A stretch of DNA of 64,000 nt from Burkholderia oklahomensis C6786. Lineage in GTDB: Bacteria > Pseudomonadota > Gammaproteobacteria > Burkholderiales > Burkholderiaceae. The notes under the pieces are model-generated. The model saw nothing but the letters and a program-made list of their open reading frames with translations, was not told where the DNA came from and ran no database searches. Both the position numbers and the translations under genes were made by a program. Location of the stretch: NCBI RefSeq assembly GCF_000959365.1, contig NZ_CP009555.1, positions 434,001-498,000 on the forward strand. The letters run 5' to 3'. Position 1 is the first letter of the stretch. Every line of letters begins with the position of its first letter. This document shows, in pieces, positions 28,331 through 36,880 of this stretch.

Positions 28331-28948
28331 TCAATCGCGCTTGCTCCCGATCGAATTCAGCCTCGACACCATGTGGTTCGCCATCCCGCGAAAACCGCCC
28401 GACACGCCGCGCCACAGCCGCGGCAGCGCCCACGCGGAAAACGCGAGAAAGCCGATCATCAGCGCGATGAACAAGAGCGGCACGAAGAAGGCGAGCGCGA
28501 GCCCGCCGACCGCGAGCCCGTCTTCGGTCGTCGACGCGATCCAGTTCGAGATCGGTTCCGGCGACAGGTTGATGAGCGCGCGCGTGCCCGCCTTCGCGAT
28601 GTGCGCGGAGCCGGCGAGCGTGCCGCCCGCGAGGCCGGCGATCACGAGGAGCGTCGGATCGGCGTGGCCGAGCGAGCCCGCCGCGAGCACGGCGCCCGCG
28701 GGAATCCGGATGAACGTGTGGACCGCGTCCCATAGCGAATCGAACGCGGGGATCTTGTCGGCGAGGAATTCGGCGATCGCGAGCGCGGCGGCCGCGCCGA
28801 TCACCCATGGCGAGGTCAGCACCGCGAGCGTATCGGGCAGATGAATGAGACCGGCGCGCGCGAACACCCCCGCGATCAGCACGGTGAGATAGAGGCGCAG
28901 GCCGCTCGCCCACGCGAGCCCCGCGCCGAGCGAAATGGCTTCGACCAT
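28331..28948 (-). CDS. DUF4126 domain-containing membrane protein
   Basis: The 205-residue integral membrane protein of unknown function has the DUF4126 pattern: SLGAGLAWASGLRLYLTV at the N-terminus, LADKIPAFDSLWDAVHTFIR, AGLAGGTLAGSAHIAKAG and the C-terminal FFVPLLFIALMIGFLAF. About five hydrophobic segments are present. The ATG at 28948 is set by a very strong AAGGAGG six bases before it, ruling out the longer frame. It lies 17 bases upstream of the YbbP-like gene and is likely its operon partner. Confidence 0.9.
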   Translation of the reverse strand: MVEAISLGAGLAWASGLRLYLTVLIAGVFARAGLIHLPDTLAVLTSPWVIGAAAALAIAEFLADKIPAFDSLWDAVHTFIRIPAGAVLAAGSLGHADPTLLVIAGLAGGTLAGSAHIAKAGTRALINLSPEPISNWIASTTEDGLAVGGLALAFFVPLLFIALMIGFLAFSAWALPRLWRGVSGGFRGMANHMVSRLNSIGSKRD

Positions 28949-29137
28949 GTGCCGCCTCCTTGCGCAATGCGCGCGGGTCGAGGGCGGACTGCGCCCGACG
29001 CCGGGCGAAGCGGCCCATCGACCCGCCGGCCCCGCCGATTCGCGCACGGCGGCGGGACATTGTCAGATGGATTCCGCTTCATTATAGACGCGCGACGCGC
29101 GCAACCGCGACGCGCCGCCCCGGGCGACCCCGCGCGC

Positions 29138-29458
29138 TCAGCCGGCCGACGACAGCTTCAGGCCGACGAGCCCGACGACGATCAGCGACGCGCTCGCGAT
29201 GCGTGCGAGCGTCACCGCTTCGCCGAGCATCACGATTCCGAAAATGAACGCGCCGACAGCGCCGATGCCCGTCCAGACCGCATACGCGGTGCCGAGCGGC
29301 AGCTCGCGCATCGCGACGGCGAGAAGCCCGAAGCTGCCGAGCGCGGTGACGATCGTGAAAACGGAGGGACCGAGACGCGTGAAGCCCTCGGACGATTTGA
29401 GACCGGCCGCCCACGCAACTTCGAGCAGACCGGCGACGAGAAGCCACAGCCAAGGCAT
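29138..29458 (-). CDS. gdx: Guanidinium exporter (SugE/Gdx, SMR family)
   Basis: The 106-residue protein has four membrane helices of the small multidrug resistance family. It matches the Gdx subgroup: [17 protein letters not shown] with the essential glutamate at about residue 13, then [31 protein letters not shown] and [13 protein letters not shown]. Gdx dimers export guanidinium in exchange for protons. The upstream guanidine-II riboswitch supports this directly. The ATG at 29458 is preferred to 29473 because GGAGAG lies seven bases before it; that Shine-Dalgarno is part of a small GGAGA/TCTCC inverted repeat. Confidence 0.95.
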   Translation of the reverse strand: MPWLWLLVAGLLEVAWAAGLKSSEGFTRLGPSVFTIVTALGSFGLLAVAMRELPLGTAYAVWTGIGAVGAFIFGIVMLGEAVTLARIASASLIVVGLVGLKLSSAG

Positions 29459-29482
29459 GCGGAGACTCTCCATGAGTCAAAT

Positions 29483-29524
29483 GGGGTCGTCCCCGTTGTA
29501 CATCGACGGCCCGGGGTCGTCCCC
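29483..29524 (-). promoter_or_regulatory. Guanidine-II (mini-ykkC) riboswitch
   Basis: Two identical 12-base hairpins, GGGGACGACCCC, lie at 29513-29524 and 29483-29494 on the minus strand, 18 bases apart. Each is a 4-bp G-C stem closed by an ACGA tetraloop, exactly the ACGR-loop pair that defines mini-ykkC. It ends 24 bases before the gdx start. Guanidine binding is expected to expose the ribosome binding site. Confidence 0.93.
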
Positions 29525-29620
29525 AGGCGGCGAAAGTATAACAAGAGGCTTACAGCCGCGCTGGCCGGGCCTTCGGGCCGAGAAGCCGGCGCGCGCCGCG
29601 TGCCCGTCGCGCCGGCCGCA

Positions 29621-29917
29621 TCACTTCGGCTCGGGCTTCCGGCCATGCTGCGCGATCGGCCAGCCGTGCGCGTCGAGCTGCACGCAGCGGTCGTCGCGGT
29701 AGAGCACCCATTCGTCGCATTCGCGCCCGTCCTTGAACACGCAGATCCCGAACTGACCCCGCGGGCCGTCGTGGATCACCACCTTGCCGCCGAGCTTTTC
29801 GCAATTCACCGACGCCGGATTGGCGAGCGCCGTCGACCGATTCGACGGCAGCGGCTGCGCGAGCGCCGCCGCGGCGCCGATGCCCAATGCGCAACCGCAC
29901 AGTAGACGGGCGAGCAT
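29621..29917 (-). CDS. DUF333 domain-containing secreted protein
   Basis: The 98-residue product has a signal peptide (LLCGCALGIGAAAALAQ) and a DUF333 domain: ANPASVNCEKLGGKVVIHDG, then GQFGICVFKDGRECDEWVLYR with four cysteines likely forming disulphides. Older annotation calls such proteins putative hemolysins without evidence. The start at 29917 is set by GAGGAGG at ideal spacing. It stands alone between kdpE and gdx. Function is unknown. Confidence 0.9.
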   Translation of the reverse strand: MLARLLCGCALGIGAAAALAQPLPSNRSTALANPASVNCEKLGGKVVIHDGPRGQFGICVFKDGRECDEWVLYRDDRCVQLDAHGWPIAQHGRKPEPK

Positions 29918-30020
29918 GACTGACCTCCTCGTTGTGGTTGTCGAGCGCTCAGCATAAGAGAAAAACGCGCGCGGCGGCGTGAGGCGCGGCCGACGCCGCA
30001 CTCGGTTCGGGCGCCGCGGC

Positions 30021-30055
30021 CGGCCGGCGGGTACGGCCGGCGGGTACGGCCGGCG
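30021..30055. repeat. 13-bp direct repeats CGGCCGGCGGGTA
   Basis: Two perfect copies and a partial third of CGGCCGGCGGGTA lie in the 233-base gap between the DUF333 gene and kdpE. No gene is supported in that gap. Confidence 0.7.
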
Positions 30056-30122
30056 CGGCTTGCGAAGCGAGACGCGGCAAAGCGCGGTGACGCCGCGACG
30101 CCGCGACGAGCGATACGGCTCG

Positions 30123-30149
30123 GCGGCGGGCGTCCGCGACGCCCGCCGC
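30123..30149 (-). terminator. Strong hairpin immediately after kdpE
   Basis: A perfect 12-bp GC-rich stem with a 3-base loop starts one base beyond the kdpE stop codon. There is no U-tract on the minus strand, so it is either a Rho-dependent-type 3' end structure or an mRNA-stabilising hairpin. Confidence 0.45.
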
Positions 30150-30150
30150 G

Positions 30151-30849
30151 TCAACCCGCGCCGACGAGCCGGTACCCGACGCCCGTCTCGGTGACGATGT
30201 GTTGCGGCTGCGCGGGATCGACCTCGAGCTTCTGCCGCAGGTGCGCCATGTAGATCCGCAGGTAATGGTGGCTCTCGACGTGCGTCGGCCCCCAGACGTC
30301 GCGCAGCAGCTGCCGGTGCGTGAGCACGCGGCCCGCGTGCCGCACGAGCGTCGCGAGCAGCCGATACTCGAGCGGCGTCAGATGAACGACCTCGCCGCCG
30401 CGCCACACGCGCCGCAGCGCGAGGTCGACGGACACGTCGCCGAACTTCACGAGCGGCGACTCGGCCGCGCCGCCCTGATTGCGCCGCCGCAGATGCGCGC
30501 GTATCCGCGCGAGCAGTTCGGACACGCCGAACGGCTTCGTCAGGTAGTCGTCGGCGCCCGCGTCGAGCGCGGCCACCTTCTCTTCCTCGTGCGTGCGCGC
30601 CGACAGCACGATCACCGGCATCTCGGACCAGCCGCGCAGCTCGCGGATCACGTCGAGCCCGTCGCCGTCCGGCAGGCCGAGATCGACGATCGCGAGATCG
30701 GGCTTGCGCGTCGCGGCTTCGATCAGGCCCTGGCGGCCCGTTTCGGCGTCGAACACGGCGATCCCCTCTTCCTCGAGCGCGCTGCGCACGAAACGGCGGA
30801 TTTGTTTTTCGTCTTCGATCAGGACGACGGTGACGGTCGGTTCACTCAT
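30151..30849 (-). CDS. kdpE: KdpE response regulator
   Basis: This OmpR-family response regulator of 232 residues activates kdpFABC transcription. The receiver domain has the acidic pocket IEDE near the N-terminus, the phosphorylated aspartate D56 in AIVDLGLPDGDG and the lysine in DDYLTKPFGVSEL. The C-terminal winged helix has LTPLEYRLLATLVRHAGRVL and SHHYLRIYMAHLRQKLE. Its start overlaps the end of kdpD by eight bases, so sensor and regulator are coupled. A KdpE-like site lies upstream of the kdp structural genes at about 38970. Confidence 0.96.
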   Translation of the reverse strand: MSEPTVTVVLIEDEKQIRRFVRSALEEEGIAVFDAETGRQGLIEAATRKPDLAIVDLGLPDGDGLDVIRELRGWSEMPVIVLSARTHEEEKVAALDAGADDYLTKPFGVSELLARIRAHLRRRNQGGAAESPLVKFGDVSVDLALRRVWRGGEVVHLTPLEYRLLATLVRHAGRVLTHRQLLRDVWGPTHVESHHYLRIYMAHLRQKLEVDPAQPQHIVTETGVGYRLVGAG

Positions 30850-33800
30850 GATCATGCGGGTGGTCGTTGGATACGGGCGCCGGCGCGCCGTCGTCGCGGC
30901 GCGGCGCGGGCGCCGGAGCGGATCGGACGGGCTCGCCGGCGGTAGCGGAGGCGGGCGCGCCGGCCGCGCGTTCGCCGCGTCCGCGTTCATCGGCGACGCG
31001 CGCGCCGGCCGCGAGATCGCCCGGCGCGCGCGGCCCGGCGGCGGATTCGCCAATCGCGGCGCCGACCGCGGCGTGGCCTGCGCCGTCGCCCGCGCCGTCG
31101 CCTTCGTTCGCTCCGGCGTGCGCCTCTTCGTCGACGACGCCCGGCTCGGGCGGCGGCGTCTCGACCGGCAGCGTGAACCAGAAGCGCGCGCCCTCGATCT
31201 TGCCGCCGGGCCCGACCCGGTTGAGCGCGCCGATTTTACCGCCGTGCGCGTCGACGATCGCGCGACAGATCGCAAGCCCGAGGCCGATGCCGGGCGTCGC
31301 CGATTCCTTCTCGCCGCGCGTGAATTTCTCGAAGATCCGCGTCTCCATCCCGGCCGGCAGCCCCGGGCCGTGATCGTCGACGAACACGCGCACGAACGGC
31401 CGGCCGTCGTCGACGATGCGCTCCGCGCCGATCTCGATCAGCGTATCGAGCGGCGTGTACTTCGCCGCGTTCTCGAACAGGTTCGCGAAGAGCCGCTCCA
31501 TCAGCACCGCGTCCATCTGCAACAGCGGCAGGTCGGCGGGCAGCCGCACCCGCGCCGGATGGCGCGCGAGCACGCGCTTGCACGCGGCGAGCGCCGCACC
31601 GACCGTCTCCTCGAGCAGCGACCACTGGCGCTTGAGCTGCAGGCTGCCCGCCTGCAGCCGCGCCATGTCGAGCAGGTTCGTGACGATCCCCGTCATCCTG
31701 AGCGCCTCGTCGTGAATCGCCTCGACGAGCTCGTCCTCGCGCGCGGGCGGGCCGCCGCCACCGCCGTCGTTGCGCAGCGCGCCGCGCGCGTTCGCGAGCA
31801 TCGACGACAGCCCGACGATCGCCGTGAGCGGCGTGCGCAGATCGTGCGAGATCGCCGACAGCAGCGAGTTGCGCAGCCGCTCGGACTCCATGTTGACGAG
31901 CGCGTCGCGCGCGATGTCGACGTAGTGGACGCGCTCGAGCGCGAGCGCGATCTGCGCGGCGAACGCGTCGAGCATCCGCTGCTGCTCGGGCACCTCGAGC
32001 TCGTGCGAATCCTTCGTGACGACGGCGAGCACGCCGCGCGTGCGCATCGGCGCCTTCAGCGGCAGATAGAGCGCGGCGGCGGCGGGCAGCGTGTCGGTGC
32101 CGTGGCCCGCCGGCTTCTGCTGGTCGTACACCCATTGGCCGACGTCGATGTCGAGCGCCGCGCCCGTGATCGTCACCGTCTCGTCGGGATTCTCGATCTT
32201 TTGCTGGACCTTGTCGCCGCTGTCGGGCAAGAGGATCGCGACGTGCGCGCGGAACACCTCGGACACGTGCCGGCTGCCGATCTCGACGATCTGCTCGGCC
32301 GTCAGCGCCGCCGCGAGCTCGCGCGCCATCGCGTACATCGCGCTCGTGCGCCGCTCGCGACGGTGCGCGATATACGCGCCGCGCGTGAGGCTCGACGTCA
32401 GATGGCTGATCACGAGCGACGTGAGCAGCATCCCGAAGAAGGTCAGCAGATACTGCGTGTCCGACACGGAGAACGACATCCGCGGCGGCACGAAGAAGAA
32501 ATCGAACGCGGCGACCGACAGGAACGACTGCACGACGCCCGGCCCGCGCCCGAGGCGCACCGCCGAGAACACGACGCCGAGCAGGTACAGCATCACGAGG
32601 TTGGTCAGGTCGAGCTGGTTGTGCAGCAGGTTCGCGACGACCGTGATCAGCGCGCAGATCGTCGCCGCGTAGCCGTAGTTGCGCGGCGGCGAGCGGCCGT
32701 CGATGACGCTCGAGAACGCATCGCGCCACGCGCGCGCGCCGGCATCGAGCGGCGTGCGCGCGTCCTCGCTCGCCGACGCGCGGATCAGCATCAGGTCGAC
32801 GTCGCCCGAGCGCTCCGCGAGCTGCTCGCCGAACGGACGCGAGAGGTGGCGCCGGAAGCCGCTCTTCGACGAGCCGCCCGCGACGATCTTCGACACGTTG
32901 CGCACCTGCGCATAGCCGATCAGCGCGGCGACCGCGTCCGCGCCCGTCAGCGTCGCCGTCTCGGCGCCGAGCTCCGCCGCGAGCTTCAATGCGTTGAGCG
33001 TGCGCTGCCTGACCGTGTCCGGCAGCCGCGCGAGCCGCGGCGTCTCGACGTACACGGCGAGCCAGTCGGCCTTCAGGCTCGCGGCGAGGCGCGCGGCCGC
33101 CCGCACGAGCGTCGGCGCCTCGGGGCCGGGGCCGACGCACACGAGCAGGCGCTCGCGGGCCTGCCAGATCCGCTGGATCGAGCGGTCCGCGCGGTACTCG
33201 CGCATCTGCGCGTCGACGCGGTCCGCCGTGCGGCGCAGCGCGAGCTCGCGCAGCGCGATCAGGTTGCCCTTGCGGAAGAAGTTGCGCACCGCCCGCTCGG
33301 CCTGCTGCGCCATGTAGACCTTGCCTTCGCGCAGCCGGCTCAGCAGCTCCTCGGCGGGCAGGTCGACGAGCGTGACTTCGTCGGCGACGTCGAACACGCG
33401 ATCGGGCACGGTTTCCCACACGCGGATGCCCGTGATCGCGCCGACCACGTCGTTCAGGCTCTCGAGATGCTGGACGTTGACGGTCGTGTAGACGTCGATG
33501 CCCGCGTCGAGCAGCTCGTACACGTCCTGCCAGCGCTTCAGGTGCCGCGCGCCCGGCACGTTCGAGTGCGCGAGCTCGTCGACGAGGACGAGCTGCGGGC
33601 GGCGCGCGAGCGCCGCGTCGAGATCGAATTCGCCGAGCGTGCGGCCGCGGTATTCGATCTGCGCGAGCGGCAGCACGTCGAGCCCGTCGACGAGCGACGC
33701 CGTTTCGCTGCGGCCGTGCGTCTCGACGATGCCGACGACGACGTCGACGCCTTCCTGCTTGCGCGCGCGCGCAGCCAGCAGCATCGCGTAGGTCTTGCCG

Positions 33801-33904
33801 ACGCCCGCCGACGCGCCGAAGAAGATCTTCAGCTTGCCGCGCTGCTGCTTTTCCTCTTCCCGCTGGATCTTGTCGAGAAGCTGGTCAGGATCGGGACGGT
33901 TCAT
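30842..33904 (-). CDS. kdpD: KdpD osmosensitive potassium sensor histidine kinase
   Basis: The 1020-residue sensor has, in order: an N-terminal KdpD domain with a Walker A-like GASAGVGKTYAM, a universal-stress-like domain (about residues 250-380), four membrane segments of the DUF4118 region, a GAF-like domain, and the kinase core with SAISHDLRTPLTAI (histidine near residue 684). The ATPase domain has DHGPGLPAG and GIGLGLAICRAIV. It phosphorylates KdpE when potassium is limiting. The last 100 residues are an unusual Ala/Gly/Pro-rich tail ending in NDHPHDHE, which makes it longer than the usual 890-900. Confidence 0.96.
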   Translation of the reverse strand: MNRPDPDQLLDKIQREEEKQQRGKLKIFFGASAGVGKTYAMLLAARARKQEGVDVVVGIVETHGRSETASLVDGLDVLPLAQIEYRGRTLGEFDLDAALARRPQLVLVDELAHSNVPGARHLKRWQDVYELLDAGIDVYTTVNVQHLESLNDVVGAITGIRVWETVPDRVFDVADEVTLVDLPAEELLSRLREGKVYMAQQAERAVRNFFRKGNLIALRELALRRTADRVDAQMREYRADRSIQRIWQARERLLVCVGPGPEAPTLVRAAARLAASLKADWLAVYVETPRLARLPDTVRQRTLNALKLAAELGAETATLTGADAVAALIGYAQVRNVSKIVAGGSSKSGFRRHLSRPFGEQLAERSGDVDLMLIRASASEDARTPLDAGARAWRDAFSSVIDGRSPPRNYGYAATICALITVVANLLHNQLDLTNLVMLYLLGVVFSAVRLGRGPGVVQSFLSVAAFDFFFVPPRMSFSVSDTQYLLTFFGMLLTSLVISHLTSSLTRGAYIAHRRERRTSAMYAMARELAAALTAEQIVEIGSRHVSEVFRAHVAILLPDSGDKVQQKIENPDETVTITGAALDIDVGQWVYDQQKPAGHGTDTLPAAAALYLPLKAPMRTRGVLAVVTKDSHELEVPEQQRMLDAFAAQIALALERVHYVDIARDALVNMESERLRNSLLSAISHDLRTPLTAIVGLSSMLANARGALRNDGGGGGPPAREDELVEAIHDEALRMTGIVTNLLDMARLQAGSLQLKRQWSLLEETVGAALAACKRVLARHPARVRLPADLPLLQMDAVLMERLFANLFENAAKYTPLDTLIEIGAERIVDDGRPFVRVFVDDHGPGLPAGMETRIFEKFTRGEKESATPGIGLGLAICRAIVDAHGGKIGALNRVGPGGKIEGARFWFTLPVETPPPEPGVVDEEAHAGANEGDGAGDGAGHAAVGAAIGESAAGPRAPGDLAAGARVADERGRGERAAGAPASATAGEPVRSAPAPAPRRDDGAPAPVSNDHPHDHE

Positions 33905-33959
33905 GCGAGGCCAAGGTCTCCGGTTGGCGGCTGAAATTCATTGTCGTTCCAAAACGCCC

Positions 33960-33994
33960 AAAAAGGAAAGGACGACGCCGAGGCGGCGTCGTCC
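33960..33994 (-). terminator. Terminator between kdpC and kdpD
   Basis: A perfect 10-bp stem (33970-33979 with 33985-33994, arm GGACGACGCC) is followed on the minus strand by TTTCCTTTTT. It would end the kdpFABC transcript about 100 bases past kdpC and leave kdpDE dependent on readthrough or a promoter of its own. Confidence 0.7.
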
Positions 33995-34094
33995 GGATGC
34001 CGTGGCGGCAAAGGCGGCGTTCCCACGCCACCGCCTTTGCCGCGCTCGCGGCGCGCGGCCTTGCGGACGGCGCGGCGCTCCCGGGCGTCTCGCG

Positions 34095-34676
34095 TCAATG
34101 CGCGGCCTGCGCGGCATCGAGCGCGAGGTTCAGCTTCAGCACGTTCACGCGCGGCTCGCCGAGCACGCCGAACTGGCGGCCCGCGGTGCTGTCCTCCACG
34201 AGCCGCCGCACGTCGGCTTCCGGCATCTTGCGCGCGTGCGCGATCCGCGCGACCTGGTAGTCGGCCGCGGCCGGGCTGATCTCCGGATCGAGGCCGCTCG
34301 CCGACGCCGTCACGAGATCGACGGGCACGGGCTTCGACAGATCGGTGCCCGCCGCCTTCAGCGCGTCGAGCCGTCCTTTCACCTGATCCTTGAGCGAAGG
34401 ATTGAGCGGCCCGAGGTTCGAGCCGCCCGAGCCCGTCGCGTTGTACGGCATCGGGCTCGTCGCGGACAGGCGGCCCCAGAAGTACTGCGGCGCATCGAAC
34501 TGCTGGCCGATCAGCGCGGAGCCGACGACCAAGCCGTCCTTCTCGATGAGGCTGCCGTTCGCCTGCGACGGGAACACGGCCTGGCCGAAGACCGTCATCA
34601 CGGCCGGATACGCGAGCCCCGTCACGGCGACCAGCACGGCGAACACGACGATGAGCGGACGAAACAGTGATTTCAT
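34095..34676 (-). CDS. kdpC: Potassium-transporting ATPase subunit C
   Basis: KdpC is the single-span accessory subunit of the KdpFABC potassium pump and is needed for assembly and ATP affinity. The 193-residue product has one N-terminal membrane helix ([19 protein letters not shown]), then [16 protein letters not shown], the conserved [20 protein letters not shown] and a C-terminal [14 protein letters not shown]. It follows kdpB by 12 bases. Confidence 0.96.
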   Translation of the reverse strand: MKSLFRPLIVVFAVLVAVTGLAYPAVMTVFGQAVFPSQANGSLIEKDGLVVGSALIGQQFDAPQYFWGRLSATSPMPYNATGSGGSNLGPLNPSLKDQVKGRLDALKAAGTDLSKPVPVDLVTASASGLDPEISPAAADYQVARIAHARKMPEADVRRLVEDSTAGRQFGVLGEPRVNVLKLNLALDAAQAAH

Positions 34677-34688
34677 GGCGATGTTCCT

Positions 34689-36815
34689 TTAAACCCAGCC
34701 GAGGGCGGCGAGCACGACGTCGATCAGCTTGATGCCGACGAACGGCACGAGAATCCCGCCCAAGCCGTAGACGAGCAGATTGCGGCGCAGCAGCGACGCG
34801 GCGCCGAGCGCGCGGTAGCGCACGCCCTTCAGCGCGAGCGGAATCAAGAGCACGATGATGAGCGCGTTGAAGATCACGGCCGACATGATCGCCGACGCGG
34901 GCGTCGCGAGATGCATCACGTTCAGCGCGTTCAGCTGCGGATAGGTCGTCGCGAACGCGGCCGGGATGATCGCGAAGTACTTCGCGATGTCGTTGGCGAT
35001 CGAGAACGTCGTGAGCGAGCCGCGCGTCATCAGCATCTGCTTGCCGATCTCGACGATCTCGATCAGCTTGGTCGGATTCGAGTCGAGGTCGACCATGTTG
35101 CCCGCTTCCTTCGCCGCCTGCGTGCCCGAGTTCATCGCGACCGCGACGTCCGCCTGCGCGAGCGCCGGCGCGTCGTTCGTGCCGTCGCCCGTCATCGCGA
35201 CGAGCCGGCCCGCCGCCTGATGCTCGCGGATCGTCGACAGCTTCGCCTCGGGCGTCGCTTCCGCGAGGAAGTCGTCGACGCCCGCTTCCGCCGCGATCGC
35301 CGCGGCCGTCAGCCGGTTGTCGCCCGTCACCATCACGGTCTTGATGCCCATCTTGCGCAGCTCGGCGAAGCGCTCCTTGATGCCGCCCTTCACGATGTCC
35401 TTCAGCTCGATCACGCCGAGCACGCGCGCGACGTCCCGGCCGGCCGCATCGGCGTATTTCTCCGCGACGACGAGCGGCGTGCTGCCGCGGCGCGCGACGT
35501 CCGTCACCGTGTTCGCCACTTCGGCCGGAAAGCGGCCGCCGTTCGCCTCGACGTACTTCTTCACCGCGTCGGCCGCGCCCTTGCGAATCTCGCGGCCCGG
35601 CGCCCCGGAGGAAGTCCCGTGGGGGGACAGGTCGACGCCGCTCATCCGCGTCTGCGCGGAGAACGACAGGAACACCGCGTGCAGCGAGCCCATGTCGCGC
35701 TGGCGGATGTTGAAGCGCTCCTTCGCGAGCACGACGATGCTGCGGCCCTCCGGCGTCTCGTCGGCGAGCGACGACAACTGCGCCGCGTCGGCGAGCATCA
35801 CTTCGGTCACCTCCGGCGCCGGCAGGAACGTCGACGCCTGGCGGTTGCCGAGCGTGATCGTGCCGGTCTTGTCGAGCAGCAGCACGTCGACGTCGCCCGC
35901 CGCCTCGACCGCGCGGCCCGACGTCGCGATCACGTTCGCCTGCATCATCCGGCTCATCCCGGCCACGCCGATCGCGGACAAGAGGCCGCCGATCGTCGTC
36001 GGGATCAGGCACACGAGCAGCGCGACGAGCGCGGTGATCGTCACGACGTGGCCCGCCTTCATCGCTTCGACGGAGAACATCGAGAACGGCAGGAGCGTCG
36101 CGGTCGCGAGCAGCATCACGATCGTCAGCGCGACGAGCAGGATCGTCAGCGCGATCTCGTTCGGCGTCTTCTTGCGCTTCGCGCCTTCGACCATCGCGAT
36201 CATCCGGTCGAGGAACGCTTCGCCCGGGTTCGCCGTCACCTGGACGACGATCCAGTCGGACAGCACGCGCGTGCCGCCCGTCACCGACGAGAAGTCGCCG
36301 CCCGACTCGCGGATCACGGGCGCCGATTCGCCGGTGATCGCCGATTCGTCGACCGACGCGACGCCTTCGATCACCTCTCCGTCGGCGGGAATCGTGTCGC
36401 CCGCCTCGACGAGCACGACGTCGCCGCGGCGCAGATCCGACGCCGTCGTGATGCGCACGGGCGACTTCGGATGCGGCTCGTTGAGCTTCTTCGCCATCAC
36501 GTCCTTCTTCGCGCTGCGAAGCGACGCGGCCTGCGCCTTCGAGCGGCCCTCGGCGAGCGCCTCGGCGAAATTCGCGAACAGCACGGTGAACCACAGCCAC
36601 AGCGTGACCGCGAGAATGAAGCCCGCGGGCGCCTCGGCCTGCCCCATCAGCGCGGCGATCCAGAGGATCGTCGTCAGGATGCTGCCGACGTACACGCAGA
36701 ACATCACCGGGTTGCGGAACTGCGTGCGCGGCGTGAGTTTCTTGAACGAATCGACGATCGCCGGGCGCACGAGCGCCGGGTCGAACATCGATCGCGTAGC
36801 GGAATGTTGAGTCAT
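34689..36815 (-). CDS. kdpB: Potassium-transporting ATPase ATP-binding subunit B
   Basis: KdpB is the P-type ATPase subunit that couples ATP hydrolysis to potassium uptake. The 708-residue protein has the phosphorylation motif DKTGT (aspartate about residue 315), the actuator motif TGES, MVTGDN and [23 protein letters not shown], and the usual seven membrane segments. The nucleotide-binding domain contains the sequence [20 protein letters not shown], slightly longer than in the E. coli protein. AAGGA precedes the ATG. Confidence 0.97.
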   Translation of the reverse strand: MTQHSATRSMFDPALVRPAIVDSFKKLTPRTQFRNPVMFCVYVGSILTTILWIAALMGQAEAPAGFILAVTLWLWFTVLFANFAEALAEGRSKAQAASLRSAKKDVMAKKLNEPHPKSPVRITTASDLRRGDVVLVEAGDTIPADGEVIEGVASVDESAITGESAPVIRESGGDFSSVTGGTRVLSDWIVVQVTANPGEAFLDRMIAMVEGAKRKKTPNEIALTILLVALTIVMLLATATLLPFSMFSVEAMKAGHVVTITALVALLVCLIPTTIGGLLSAIGVAGMSRMMQANVIATSGRAVEAAGDVDVLLLDKTGTITLGNRQASTFLPAPEVTEVMLADAAQLSSLADETPEGRSIVVLAKERFNIRQRDMGSLHAVFLSFSAQTRMSGVDLSPHGTSSGAPGREIRKGAADAVKKYVEANGGRFPAEVANTVTDVARRGSTPLVVAEKYADAAGRDVARVLGVIELKDIVKGGIKERFAELRKMGIKTVMVTGDNRLTAAAIAAEAGVDDFLAEATPEAKLSTIREHQAAGRLVAMTGDGTNDAPALAQADVAVAMNSGTQAAKEAGNMVDLDSNPTKLIEIVEIGKQMLMTRGSLTTFSIANDIAKYFAIIPAAFATTYPQLNALNVMHLATPASAIMSAVIFNALIIVLLIPLALKGVRYRALGAASLLRRNLLVYGLGGILVPFVGIKLIDVVLAALGWV

Positions 36816-36880
36816 TGCAATCCTTCAGATGCGCGTATCCAGTTGCTGGTTGCGCTAGTCCTCTCGTGTCGGCCGCACGT

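Noticed and set aside
25728..28844. A 1038-codon plus-strand open frame
   Set aside because: It is antisense to the YbbP-like gene, is dominated by Arg, His, Glu and Ala from GC-rich complement codons, and has no domain.
29621..29917. Calling the DUF333 protein a hemolysin
   Set aside because: That label comes from old automatic annotation. The sequence shows only a small secreted disulphide-type domain.
30593..33934. A 1113-codon plus-strand open frame
   Set aside because: It is the complement of kdpD. Long antisense frames are expected at this GC content.
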